Shown: piece after piece, positions 44,033-53,234 of the stretch
How the letters are laid out: the number at the start of each line of letters is the position of its first letter
Position numbering within the stretch: the first letter of the stretch is position 1
Assembly: GCA_021740905.1 (NCBI GenBank)
Contig: JAIOYV010000001.1
Coordinates: 112,647-176,646 of the forward strand
Direction of reading: 5' to 3'
Length of the DNA stretch: 64,000 bases
Source: Bacteroidales bacterium
Lineage (GTDB): Bacteria; Bacteroidota; Bacteroidia; Bacteroidales; M50B96
Program-made: the position numbers and the translations under genes
Notes under the pieces: model-generated
Seen by the model: the letters and a program-made list of their open reading frames with translations, nothing else
What the model was told of the DNA's origin: nothing
Database searches by the model: none

Positions 44033-44166
44033 GCACGAAGTGCAATTGACGCGAAGGAAAAGATGTGAAGCGAATGACACGAAGTAAATGACACGAAGTG
44101 AATGACGGCGAAGCCAAATGACGCGCGAAGCGCATTTGACGCGAAGCGAATGACAGCGAAGCGAAA
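44033..44166. repeat. Opposite-orientation GAATGAC/CGAAG array of mini-hairpins
   Basis: This stretch repeats the words GAATGAC or AAATGAC (reverse complement of the GTCATTC of the preceding array) and nCGAAGn about every 15 bp. Several copies form small hairpins with a GAA loop: GCAC-GAA-GTGC (44033-44043), GGC-GAA-GCC (44107-44115), GCGC-GAA-GCGC (44122-44132). Together with the 11-bp array it makes a large imperfect inverted repeat. Confidence 0.8.
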
Positions 44167-44325
44167 TTTGTCCGCATACGAACACTCCCTGTAATAGATC
44201 GCGACACTTTTATGCTATAAAAACCAACCGTTTTAACCCGAACGTCCTGTTCTGTTGCAATCTACGGTTCGTGGCACAAATTGTGAAAAACCCAATCCAG
44301 TTTATTAACCCAAAAAATAAAACTT

Positions 44326-44715
44326 ATGAAAACCTCGATTCAAAATTTAAAAACTTACCTGATGATGCTGGCCCTTGTCATGTGCGGGTACACCATTGTT
44401 GCCCAGAGCATGTTGAAAGATGTGCCTCACGAAGAAGAACCGCCTTTGGCCGTTGAGAAAATTGATACCAATTTTGATGAACTGAAAATCTTTGCTGTCA
44501 GTGGCGAACTCAATGTTTCGTACGAGTATCCTGAAATGGGAATAGTAAAAGTGCAATTGTTCGACATTGCCGGACGCGAAATCCTGAACGAAAGCAGCGA
44601 AAAGTCTTCGACCAAATTTGAATTCAAGCACGATGTGAAATCACTTCCGGCTTCTATTTATGTGGTGCGGATTTACCAGGACAAAAAAATGGTAACACGA
44701 AAACTATATATTTAA
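44326..44715 (+). CDS. Small secreted protein with T9SS-like C-terminal domain
   Basis: The 129-residue protein has a signal peptide ending near TIVAQ (residue 27), a short acidic segment (DVPHEEEPP) and then a beta-sandwich of about 75 residues reading VQLFDIAGREILNESS ... ASIYVVRIYQDKKMVTRKLYI, which has the strand order and the closing positively charged motif of type A T9SS sorting domains. There is no other domain, so the protein is either a free-standing sorting-domain-like protein or a small cell-surface protein of unknown function. The start at 44326 fits the signal peptide. Confidence 0.65.
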   Translation: MKTSIQNLKTYLMMLALVMCGYTIVAQSMLKDVPHEEEPPLAVEKIDTNFDELKIFAVSGELNVSYEYPEMGIVKVQLFDIAGREILNESSEKSSTKFEFKHDVKSLPASIYVVRIYQDKKMVTRKLYI

Positions 44716-44931
44716 TCCCTGTTTCTTATCAGAAACCTCTAATCGAAAAGGCCTGTTGGATAATATCTGGCAGGTCACTTTTTTTTCTGGAAGATGACAA
44801 TGGATAGCTGACAAATAGGAAGAATAATTGAAATTGGATTGCCGGAAAATCCTCTTTTCAAAACCATGACAAAACATAAGAATACTTTTATATTTTTAGA
44901 AATTGATTTTTACGCATTAAAAAACAGGATG

Positions 44932-45330
44932 ATGAACAAAAACAAACTATTCATTTTCATTGCATTAATTGCATTTGCATTTCAGGTGAAAGCCCAGGAA
45001 GCTGGTTCCCGCCCTGAAGAAGAAGCCCGGTTATTAAGGTTTCCGGCGATACATGGCGACCAGGTAGTGTTTACTTATGCCGGTGATTTATATACTGTTC
45101 CAACCCTAGGGGGCGAAGCCCGGAAATTGACCAACCACGACGGTTTCGAGATGTTTGCCAAATATTCCGATGGGTATGGCAGGGTTGTAAAAGAGCTATA
45201 CAATGGTTCGCAACTTAAAGGAAATTATTCAAATAGTTTCGATATTGCAAATATTGCAAATGGCACTTACCATGTAATGCTGTCAAGTGAAAAGAACATA
45301 GTTTCAAAAAAATTAGTAATTATCAATTAA
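44932..45330 (+). pseudogene. Tricorn-protease N-terminus fused to a T9SS sorting-domain fragment
   Basis: From the Met at 44932 the frame gives 132 residues. The first about 80 are nearly the same as the start of the full tricorn-like protease at 47471 (signal peptide, AEARLLRFPAI-like, GDQVVFTYAGDLYTV, GGEARKLT, HDGFE, FAKYS). Exactly after FAKYS the sequence changes to DGYGRVVKELYNGSQLK and ends NGTYHVMLSSEKNIVSKKLVIIN, the end of a T9SS sorting domain. The 5' flanking DNA is also similar to that of the full gene. The simplest reading is a duplicated protease gene that lost about 1000 codons by recombination with a sorting-domain gene. It could still make a small secreted protein. Confidence 0.75.
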
Positions 45331-45382
45331 AAATGGAGAGGGGTGTTTTATAAAAACACTCCCTCTTTAATTCTTTTGTTCT

Positions 45383-47305
45383 ATGAAAGTATTATATCAA
45401 TTAATAATGGCATTGTTTTTTTGTGTAGTTTTTAATCAATCATATTCACAAAGCATTGAACACGAATGGATATATTTTAACGAATGGGACAGTATTTGGG
45501 CACCAGGCATTCAATATGCTCATACCATAGATAATAGTGGTAATATTATTTTTTCATTTTATTATCAATCGTTTAATGAAATGACCTGGTTTGGTGATAC
45601 TTTTCCAGGGGGGAATCCTAACAATTGCAACTACCCAGCTATTACTTCTACATATTCATGCTTTATACCCTATGTTTTTGAAACCATAAAAGTTTCACCC
45701 AATGGGCTGGTTTTATGGAGGAAAAATGTAGGTATGGATAAGTTTTGTACTGATGCCAACAATAACATATACTCCACGCGCAATTTATCACAATTCACTC
45801 CAACCATTATTGCAAATGATACATTACTTGGATCATCCGCCTTAGTTAAGCTCGACTCAATGGGAAATGAACTTTGGGGCAAAGCTTTTATTTTTACTAA
45901 TTCAATTTATTTCCCAAGCAATTTTGTCTTCTATCAGAATTATCTATATGTTTGGTTAATGCACAAAGAGCCTGTATCTTATAATGGAATTTACATTTCG
46001 TCCGGTATTGGAACCGATTTGGACGGTTTGCTAATGAAAATAGATTCACTGGGAAACCTGGCTTGGAGCAGGCATATTACTGGTCCAGGTAACCATTGGT
46101 TAAATTTGATTGGCATTGATCAAAATGGAATCCATTTTCGTGTCTCTACTAATAGTTCAGATATTTATTTTGAAGGAAGCTTGATTTATTCGAATTCGGG
46201 GCCAAATAATTATGAAAACATATATTTGAATATTGGCTTTAGTGGAAATATTGTTAATCAAAAAGCTATTCCTGACAACTATTTTATTTTATCAGAAATT
46301 AAACCTTCCGGAAATTTCCTTGCATATCGGATTTTCAATACAACAACTTTCGTTATAGGAAGCGACACTTTATTAAACACAGGTAGCAATTCTGCAATGG
46401 CAGTTATGGAATTAGACACATCATTCAACCTTGTTTGGTCGAAGGTTTTCAGTTCTTCAGGTTTACTCCAGTCAATGCCGGTGATTTTTAGCTTTGAGGA
46501 CATTACAGCTATTTCCTTTTACTCCATTGAAAATAGTCTGATTGGGTATAATCTCAACAGTGGGCCGGCAATTTGCTTGCTTGACCCCCTTGGGAATGTA
46601 TTGGATTTTAAAAATATCGTTGAAGGATATTTTGTTCATGGAAGTCACTTTCACAAGGATGATCTCAATAATATTTACACCATTGGTTATACCTCGCAAG
46701 AATATGTTATTTATGAAGGTGATACTCTAACCATGGTTACAAATCCAAACATAACTCCTTGGTATTTGGATTGGTTTTATCTTTCCAAAACCCATATTTC
46801 GATACCCGAAACAGGGCGGCACGATATTAACCTCCTGCAGGGCTGGAATTTAATTTCTACATACATGGTACCATACAACCCTGCCGTTGATGTGGTTTTT
46901 GCTCCTATCGATAGCGTCATCAAAATTGTAAAAGAAGAAAATGGGATGGTGTATTGGCCACAATACAATATCAACACAATAGGTGATATGGATATTGAAG
47001 AAGGCTATTTAGTAAAAGTCGACAGCAATGCTGTTTTATCGGTATTTGGCTACCCTGTGCAGCCCGACACCACAGGCATAGGTTTAAACATGGGTTGGAA
47101 CATCATGTCCTATCTCCGGCAATCGCCTGCCCTTATCGACTCCATGCTGGTCCCTGTTACAAGCAATATAGTTATTTGCAAAAATGGCCAAGGCCAGGTT
47201 TTTTGGCCGCAATATAGTGTCAACACTATTGTTGATATGTATCCCGGCCAGGGCTACCAAATTAAGATGATGCAAACCGATACACTGTTTTATCCTCCGA
47301 ATTAA
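45383..47305 (+). CDS. Secreted beta-propeller-like protein with duplicated C-terminal domain
   Basis: The 640-residue protein has a signal peptide (to about residue 22). Residues of about 30-475 contain repeated blade-like units of SBBP type (LVKLDSMGNELWGKAF, LLMKIDSLGNLAWSRH, VMELDTSFNLVWSKVF). The C-terminus has two copies of a domain of about 75 residues, LLQGWNLISTYM ... VYWPQYNINTIGDM and LNMGWNIMSYLR ... VFWPQYSVNTIVDM, found in many Bacteroidota surface proteins. It ends shortly after the second copy without a T9SS sorting domain, although proteins of this design usually have one, so the 3' end may have been lost. Function is unknown. Confidence 0.7.
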   Translation: MKVLYQLIMALFFCVVFNQSYSQSIEHEWIYFNEWDSIWAPGIQYAHTIDNSGNIIFSFYYQSFNEMTWFGDTFPGGNPNNCNYPAITSTYSCFIPYVFETIKVSPNGLVLWRKNVGMDKFCTDANNNIYSTRNLSQFTPTIIANDTLLGSSALVKLDSMGNELWGKAFIFTNSIYFPSNFVFYQNYLYVWLMHKEPVSYNGIYISSGIGTDLDGLLMKIDSLGNLAWSRHITGPGNHWLNLIGIDQNGIHFRVSTNSSDIYFEGSLIYSNSGPNNYENIYLNIGFSGNIVNQKAIPDNYFILSEIKPSGNFLAYRIFNTTTFVIGSDTLLNTGSNSAMAVMELDTSFNLVWSKVFSSSGLLQSMPVIFSFEDITAISFYSIENSLIGYNLNSGPAICLLDPLGNVLDFKNIVEGYFVHGSHFHKDDLNNIYTIGYTSQEYVIYEGDTLTMVTNPNITPWYLDWFYLSKTHISIPETGRHDINLLQGWNLISTYMVPYNPAVDVVFAPIDSVIKIVKEENGMVYWPQYNINTIGDMDIEEGYLVKVDSNAVLSVFGYPVQPDTTGIGLNMGWNIMSYLRQSPALIDSMLVPVTSNIVICKNGQGQVFWPQYSVNTIVDMYPGQGYQIKMMQTDTLFYPPN

Positions 47306-47470
47306 TTCTATGACCTGGTCAAAAAATATCAAACCTGTCTGATAAAGTCATCGGACTCATTCATTAAAATTCTATTACATGGTTCTGGCATTTCCAATAT
47401 TTAGTTTTGCTGTAATTAATATACTTTTTATATTTTTAAAAACTCATTTTTATTGACAAAACATAGTATT

Positions 47471-50400
47471 ATGAACAAGACCAAAATCCTATTTCTAATT
47501 GCAATTTTCGCATTTGCTTTTCAGTCGAACGGACAGGAAGCCGTGCCCCGCCAAGCGGCGGAAGCCCGATTGTTGAGGTTTCCGGCTATTTCTGGCGACC
47601 AGGTAGTTTTTACTTACGCTGGCGATTTGTACACTGTCTCGACGAATGGAGGGGAGGCCCGGAAATTGACCAGCCACGACGGTTTCGAGATCTTTGCCAA
47701 ATATTCGCCCGATGGGAAAAGCATTGCCTTTACAGGCCAGTACGATGGCAACACCGAAGTGTTTTTAATCCCTTCGGAAGGGGGCGAACCCAAACGGCTT
47801 ACAGTTACCGCCGCCCTGGGTCGCGATGATATTTCGGATCGAATGGGACCCAACAACATTGTGATGGCCTGGACTCCTGACGGAAAAGATATTTTATACC
47901 GTTCGCGCAAGCAAACCTTCAATTCGTTTACCGGCCAGTTGTTTAAAGTTCCTTCGAAAGGGGGTATGTCCGAAGAACTTCCGTTACCAACCGGAGGCTT
48001 TTGTTCGTACAACGGTGATGGCACCAAGCTGGCCTACAACCGTGTGTTCCGCGAGTTTCGAACCTGGAAATATTACAAAGGCGGAATGGCCGACGATGTG
48101 TGGATTTACGATTTTAATACAAAGCAGACCACCAACATTACCAACAACGACAACCAGAATATTTTCCCCATGTGGTACAAGAACGAGATATATTTTCTTT
48201 CGGACCGCGACCGCATCATGAACCTTTTTATGTATGACCTTAATACAAAACAGACCCGGAAAGTAACCAACTTTACCGAGTACGATGTTAAGTTCCCTTC
48301 CATAGGGAAGGATAAAATCATTTTTGAAAATGCAGGCTATCTGTATGTTTTTGACATTTCAACCCAAAAACAAACCAAACTGACCGTCAGCATAAAAAAT
48401 GATTTTTTAAATAGCCGCAAGACTTTGGTGGATGCCTCGAAAAACATTCGCGACATAGACCTTTCGCCCAATGGAGAAAGGTTGGTTTTTGCCGCCCGTG
48501 GCGATATTTTTACGGTCCCTGCCAAAGAGGGAATAACCCGAAACCTGACCCAAAGCTCAGGTGTTCACGACCGTGAAGTAAGCTGGTCGCCCGATGGGAA
48601 ATTTATTGCTTTTCTCTCGGACAAAAACGGGGAATACGAAATTTACATGCAAAAACAGGATGGCAGCGAGGAAGCCGTTCAACTTACAAAAAATGCCGAC
48701 ACCTATAAATATTCGGTAAAATGGTCGCCCGATAGCAAAAAAATCCTTTTCAGCGACAAGAAATTGCGCCTAAGTTACGTAGACGTTGATAGCAAAAAAA
48801 CGACTGAGGTTTTTAAATCCGAGATATGGGAAATCCGGGATTATGATTGGTCGCCCGATAGTAAATGGATTACTTTTACGAAACCAGCAGAAAACCAGAT
48901 GACGAGGGTTTGTTTGTACGAACTGGCATCAAAAAAAATAACCGAGGTTACCGACTATTGGTATAGCTCTGGCAGTCCTTCTTTTAGTAGCGATGGCAAA
49001 TATTTGTTCTTTACTTCCGAAAGGGATTTTAACCCTATCTATAGTGCCACGGAATGGAACCATGCCTACCGCGACATGTCAAAAATTTATTTTGCCACAT
49101 TGGCCAAAGACACCCCTTCGCCTTTTGCACCCGAAAACGATGAAGTGGAGTTTAATAAAGAGGATGAAAAGAAGGACAAAGAAAAAGATAAGGACGAGAA
49201 AAAAGAGGAAAAGAAATCGGAGGACATTAAAGTTGACATAGATGGAATTGGCCAACGTATTGTTGCCCTTCCGCTTGGGGCCTCGAATTATTTTGGTGTG
49301 AATGCTATTAGCAACAAGGTGTATTATATCGAATATTCGTCGGCAAAACGAAGCACTGCCCTTACTATGTTCGACATGGAGAAGAAAAAGGAAACAGTAT
49401 TGGGTGACAAGATGAGTTACGGAATTTCATCGAATCACAAAAAAATGCTGGTAATCAGTAATAAAAACTATTACATTATCGATCTTCCAACTTCAAAAAT
49501 CAGTCTCGACAAAGCGGTTGATGTATCGAACATGAAAATGTGGGTAAATAAAGATGAAGAGTGGAATCAAATCTATCACGAAGCCTGGCGGCAAATGCGC
49601 GATTTCTTTTATGATCCCAACATGCACGGAGTAGATTGGCCAAAAATGGAGGATAAATATGCAGCTTTGCTCCCTTATGTAAACCATCGGGCCGACCTCA
49701 ACTACTTGATTGGTGAATTAATTGGTGAGTTATCTATTGGCCATGCATATATAAATGGTGGCGACCGCCCACAACCCGAACGTATAAAAACCGGTTTGCT
49801 AGGGGCGAAAATCAGCAAACATTCGTCGGGCTACTTCAAAATTGATGAAATCCTGAAAGGGGCAAACTGGAACAGCGAGCTTCGTTCGCCATTAACCGAA
49901 ATGGGGGTTGATGCTGCAGAAGGCGATTTTATTATCTCCATAAATGGTCAATCGACAAAAGACCTGCCCGATTTGTATGCTGCTTTGGTCGATTTTGCCG
50001 GAAAGCAGGTGGAAATGGAAATTAGTGAAAAAGCGGATGGTTCTTCTGCCAAAAAATGCCTGGTCGTGCCCATTGCTGATGAATCGGCCTTATACTATTA
50101 CAATTGGGTCCAGGGGAATGTAGAAAAGGTGAATAAAGCCACCAATGGACAAGTAGGCTACATCCACATCCCGGACATGGGTGCCGAGGGCCTGAACGAA
50201 TTTGTGAAATACTTCTACCCGCAGCTGGATAAAAAAGCCCTGATTATTGACGACCGGGGCAACGGTGGTGGCAATGTTTCGCCCATGATCATTGAACGCT
50301 TGCGCCGCGAGATCACCCGTGCCAACATGTCGCGGAATGTGACCGTGCCAGGCCAGACGCCCCGACAAATGATGGTTGGGCCGAAGGTTTTGCTGGTGAA

Positions 50401-50761
50401 CAATTATTCCGCTTCGGATGGCGACCTGTTCCCATATTCATTCAAAAAACACGGACTCGGAAAAGTAATTGGTGTGCGCACCTGGGGCGGTGTGGTCGGT
50501 ATCCGAGGTTCGCTCCCTTTTGTTGATGGGGCCGATTTGCGCAAGCCTGAATTTGCCAGCTATTCATCGGAAGATTCGAGCTGGATTATCGAAGGCTGGG
50601 GCGTGGAACCCGACATTTGGGTGGATAATGATCCGGCCAAAGAATATGCAGGCGAAGACCAACAGTTAAACAAAGCCATTGAGGTTATCCTCGAAGAATT
50701 GAAAACGTACGACAAGCAAGTTCCACCGGTACCTGATAAGTTCCCTGTCAAGAACAAGTAA
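47471..50761 (+). CDS. Tricorn-like S41 family serine protease
   Basis: The ATG at 47471 starts a good signal peptide (to about residue 23); a TTG 18 bp upstream is in frame but less likely. The 1096-residue protein has N-terminal PD40/WD40-like propeller repeats (about 25-560; SPDGKSIAFTG, SPDGKFIAFLS, SPDSKKILFSD), a lysine/glutamate-rich stretch (about 560-590), the tricorn C1 region, a PDZ domain (about 775-860; GDFIISINGQS) and an S41 catalytic domain (about 870-1075) with NNYSASDGD carrying the likely nucleophile Ser near residue 982 and GVRTWGGVVG. Tricorn-like proteases degrade peptides to small fragments; this exported form probably works in the periplasm. Length is normal for the family. 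Confidence 0.93.
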   Translation: MNKTKILFLIAIFAFAFQSNGQEAVPRQAAEARLLRFPAISGDQVVFTYAGDLYTVSTNGGEARKLTSHDGFEIFAKYSPDGKSIAFTGQYDGNTEVFLIPSEGGEPKRLTVTAALGRDDISDRMGPNNIVMAWTPDGKDILYRSRKQTFNSFTGQLFKVPSKGGMSEELPLPTGGFCSYNGDGTKLAYNRVFREFRTWKYYKGGMADDVWIYDFNTKQTTNITNNDNQNIFPMWYKNEIYFLSDRDRIMNLFMYDLNTKQTRKVTNFTEYDVKFPSIGKDKIIFENAGYLYVFDISTQKQTKLTVSIKNDFLNSRKTLVDASKNIRDIDLSPNGERLVFAARGDIFTVPAKEGITRNLTQSSGVHDREVSWSPDGKFIAFLSDKNGEYEIYMQKQDGSEEAVQLTKNADTYKYSVKWSPDSKKILFSDKKLRLSYVDVDSKKTTEVFKSEIWEIRDYDWSPDSKWITFTKPAENQMTRVCLYELASKKITEVTDYWYSSGSPSFSSDGKYLFFTSERDFNPIYSATEWNHAYRDMSKIYFATLAKDTPSPFAPENDEVEFNKEDEKKDKEKDKDEKKEEKKSEDIKVDIDGIGQRIVALPLGASNYFGVNAISNKVYYIEYSSAKRSTALTMFDMEKKKETVLGDKMSYGISSNHKKMLVISNKNYYIIDLPTSKISLDKAVDVSNMKMWVNKDEEWNQIYHEAWRQMRDFFYDPNMHGVDWPKMEDKYAALLPYVNHRADLNYLIGELIGELSIGHAYINGGDRPQPERIKTGLLGAKISKHSSGYFKIDEILKGANWNSELRSPLTEMGVDAAEGDFIISINGQSTKDLPDLYAALVDFAGKQVEMEISEKADGSSAKKCLVVPIADESALYYYNWVQGNVEKVNKATNGQVGYIHIPDMGAEGLNEFVKYFYPQLDKKALIIDDRGNGGGNVSPMIIERLRREITRANMSRNVTVPGQTPRQMMVGPKVLLVNNYSASDGDLFPYSFKKHGLGKVIGVRTWGGVVGIRGSLPFVDGADLRKPEFASYSSEDSSWIIEGWGVEPDIWVDNDPAKEYAGEDQQLNKAIEVILEELKTYDKQVPPVPDKFPVKNK

Positions 50762-50770
50762 AAAAGATAA

Positions 50771-50802
50771 AAAGCCCCTGGAAATCCGGGGGCTTTGTTT
50801 TT
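50771..50802 (+). terminator. Rho-independent terminator after the protease gene
   Basis: AAAGCCCC-TGG and TCC-GGGGGCTTT form an 11-bp stem (50771-50796) followed by GTTTTT, starting 10 bp after the stop codon. Confidence 0.85.
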
Positions 50803-51208
50803 AGTGTGACTGTCGAATTAACTTACCCATATTGGTCGAGGATATTTCGCAGATAACTCACTTAGCATCTTTGAGATGCTTAGTAAGTCGGATAGAAAGT
50901 CCCATGATTTTGCGGAAGTTATTTCGATAATCATACTAAGGCACATTTTGCAATTAATTGGCCGATGATTCATGATAATGTTTTAAAATTTGCCACTCAA
51001 CATCAACGGTGATTAAATCTCCGTTCCGATGATCCAAAAGGAGCATTTCTTATTTTCTTTCGATCCGTTTATTAGTTCTAATAAATACCTTTTTTAGAAC
51101 TTGCATCGTGTAGCAATTTTTGATATTTTTATTTTCAGAATAAAAAAGAAAAAAAGAAAAAGAATATTTTGTTGAATAGGGGTTGAACCAACATAAAAAT
51201 AGGTAGTT
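50803..51208. other. Gene-free spacer
   Basis: No supported ORF or RNA. A short imperfect palindrome, ACTTAGCATC TTTGAGATGCT TAGTAAGT-like (about 50860-50888), and a purine-rich run AAAAAGAAAAAAAGAAAAAG (about 51144-51165) upstream of the next gene are the only notable features. Confidence 0.4.
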
Positions 51209-51895
51209 ATGGACAATTTGTTGATCGATTATTTTCACAACCGAATGGAGCGCACAACCAGCAAAGTTGAAGAAGTTAAAGAACCAGGACCCGTAATCAC
51301 CCTATCGCGCGATTATGGTTGCCCAGGAAAACGGATTGCCACACTTTTAGTCGAGCGGATTAAGGCCGAAAAGCAAACTGATTGGACTATGATAAGCAAA
51401 GAAATACTTGAAACCTTAGCCACGGAGCTTAAATTGAATCCATCGGTAGTAAATGACATTGCCCATTTCGAAGACAGGGGACTGGGCGATTACCTTGCTT
51501 TGCTGTTGTCGAAAGATTACTATCCCGGCGAGCAAAAAATCAAAAATACCCTAAGTGAAATAATATTGTCGTTTGCCAAAAAAGGCCACACGATAATAGT
51601 AGGCCGTGCCGGGATATATATTACCAAACAGATCGAAAAATCGTACCACATAAAGCTGTTTGCACCTATAGAGTGGCGCATCGACTACATGAGCGCGAAA
51701 ATGAGCATTTCATACCCCGATGCCATGAGACTGGTCGAAGACATGAGCCGCAAACGGGAGCAGTTCCTGAAATTTTTTGCTGTTCAGAAAAAAGAGGATA
51801 TTACTTTCGATGCCACTTTCGATTGCTCCCAGGTAAGCGACGATGAAATAATCTCACACGTAATGGCCGACCTGGAGAAGAAGGGGATTGTTTAA
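51209..51895 (+). CDS. Cytidylate kinase-like family protein
   Basis: The 228-residue soluble protein has the layout of the cytidylate-kinase-like family (AAA_33/Cytidylate_kin2 type): VITLSRDYGCPGKRIATLL near residues 29-47 replaces the classical P-loop, KKGHTIIVGRAGIYI (about 125-139) forms the core strand, and IEWRIDYMSAKM plus SRKREQFLKFFA contain the basic residues of the lid. These proteins occur widely in Bacteroidota and their substrate is not established; a nucleotide kinase role is plausible. It is monocistronic. Confidence 0.8.
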   Translation: MDNLLIDYFHNRMERTTSKVEEVKEPGPVITLSRDYGCPGKRIATLLVERIKAEKQTDWTMISKEILETLATELKLNPSVVNDIAHFEDRGLGDYLALLLSKDYYPGEQKIKNTLSEIILSFAKKGHTIIVGRAGIYITKQIEKSYHIKLFAPIEWRIDYMSAKMSISYPDAMRLVEDMSRKREQFLKFFAVQKKEDITFDATFDCSQVSDDEIISHVMADLEKKGIV

Positions 51896-52044
51896 GGGTT
51901 GCTAGTCTCGTGTTGCGGGTCTTGCAGTTGACAGACTGTGGACTGGAGACTGAGGGCTGAGGGCTGACGAGTGACTACAAGTTTCCAATTGCACCCGAAC
52001 CATTTATTTGCAAAAATTCATTAAAATTGCAGCTTTTATTGTTT

Positions 52045-53160
52045 ATGGAAGAGAAGCGAAAAACCAAGCATACCCGCAACACAAGTATTGATATTGCCAA
52101 GAGCATAGCCTTTTTTGGAATGGCTATTGTCAGCTTTACATTGCTATTTAGGGGATCATCCATTGCAGATTCTTATCTAATGACTATTTCTCATGGAAAG
52201 TTTGCAGGGGCTTTACTTTTCTCGCTCGGAGCTTCTTATTTCTTACTGATGAAGAAGTATATCCGCTATGGCAATACCCCCAAGCTTTCGAAAATCCGCA
52301 AACTGGTTGTTTACCGCGCCATTTTCTTTTTAATCGTTGGTTATCTCCTTTTTTCCTTTTGGCCTTACGACATTTTACACGTCTATGCGGTTTTCATGGT
52401 TCTTAGTATTCCTGTGATTGCCTCACAAAAAACCGTGCTTTGGTCTATCGCACTAATGTTGGTGGCTAGTTTTGTGGTAATTTTTACGGCTCTTGAATTT
52501 CCATCCAATTGGCAAGCTCTCGTTACTCACAACAACCACGTTTTTTCGCCCAATCACTTCTTGAAAGAAATTCTCTATCAGGGTCAGTTTTCGCTCATGC
52601 CTTACGGTGCTTTGTTTATTCTTGGAATCTGGTTCGGCGGGCTTCAACTTACAAAACTGCCAACTCAGGAATTAATATTCAGGATTTCATTTCCTCTTTT
52701 TCTATTGATTGAAATCGGATCAATTGTTTTTCTTCATTATTTACCCGAGTTGAAGGTAGGCGAATTTGAATGGTTGGTACGCTTGTTTTCAGGCACTCGT
52801 TCCGATCCACCATTGCCCCTATTTGTGCTTTCAACAATAGCCTTTTCATTGAGCCTAATTTCGGGCAGTTTCTTGCTGAAAGAAAAATACATGAACAATC
52901 CAATGGTTAAAATTCTCGAACGGGGAGGAAGGATGACTTTCAGCCTTCTTGTATTACAAGCCATTGTTGGCGCCCTCACCCGGTTACTATTTACTGAAAG
53001 CACCATGCACACGATAGCCTTTGTGGTGTTGTTCGACCTTCTGTTTTTCGTAATAGCCACAGCTTTTATTGTTATTCTGTCGGTAACGTACAGGCGCGGA
53101 CCTATTGAAAGGTTGATGAGGTGGAGTACAGGGTACAAGACCAGTAGAGAACAAAGTTGA
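52045..53160 (+). CDS. Multi-pass membrane protein (HGSNAT/DUF418-like acyltransferase)
   Basis: I use the ATG at 52045; an in-frame TTG 18 bp upstream is less likely. The 371-residue protein begins TSIDIAKSIAFFGMAIVSF, a form of the R-x-x-x-ID-x-x-RG-x-A motif of DUF418 and heparan-alpha-glucosaminide acetyltransferase-like membrane proteins, and has about ten hydrophobic segments spread over its length, with HVYAVFMVLSIP and PYGALFILGIWFGG among the typical ones. Members are thought to transfer acyl groups to glycans across the membrane, but the substrate is unknown here. Confidence 0.65.
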   Translation: MEEKRKTKHTRNTSIDIAKSIAFFGMAIVSFTLLFRGSSIADSYLMTISHGKFAGALLFSLGASYFLLMKKYIRYGNTPKLSKIRKLVVYRAIFFLIVGYLLFSFWPYDILHVYAVFMVLSIPVIASQKTVLWSIALMLVASFVVIFTALEFPSNWQALVTHNNHVFSPNHFLKEILYQGQFSLMPYGALFILGIWFGGLQLTKLPTQELIFRISFPLFLLIEIGSIVFLHYLPELKVGEFEWLVRLFSGTRSDPPLPLFVLSTIAFSLSLISGSFLLKEKYMNNPMVKILERGGRMTFSLLVLQAIVGALTRLLFTESTMHTIAFVVLFDLLFFVIATAFIVILSVTYRRGPIERLMRWSTGYKTSREQS

Positions 53161-53234
53161 AATTATTATCGATTTTCTGAAACCAAGCTTTATGAATTGG
53201 AGTAGAGGAAGTATTAATGTAAAAACAGTAGCTT

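Noticed and set aside
44427..44631. Open frames on the minus strand opposite the small T9SS-like protein
   Set aside because: They are shadows of the plus-strand gene, which has a proper signal peptide and domain pattern.
51896..51975. GGGCTGAGGGCTGA and related words as a regulatory repeat
   Set aside because: Short, low-complexity intergenic text of a kind common in Bacteroidota with no clear unit or fold.
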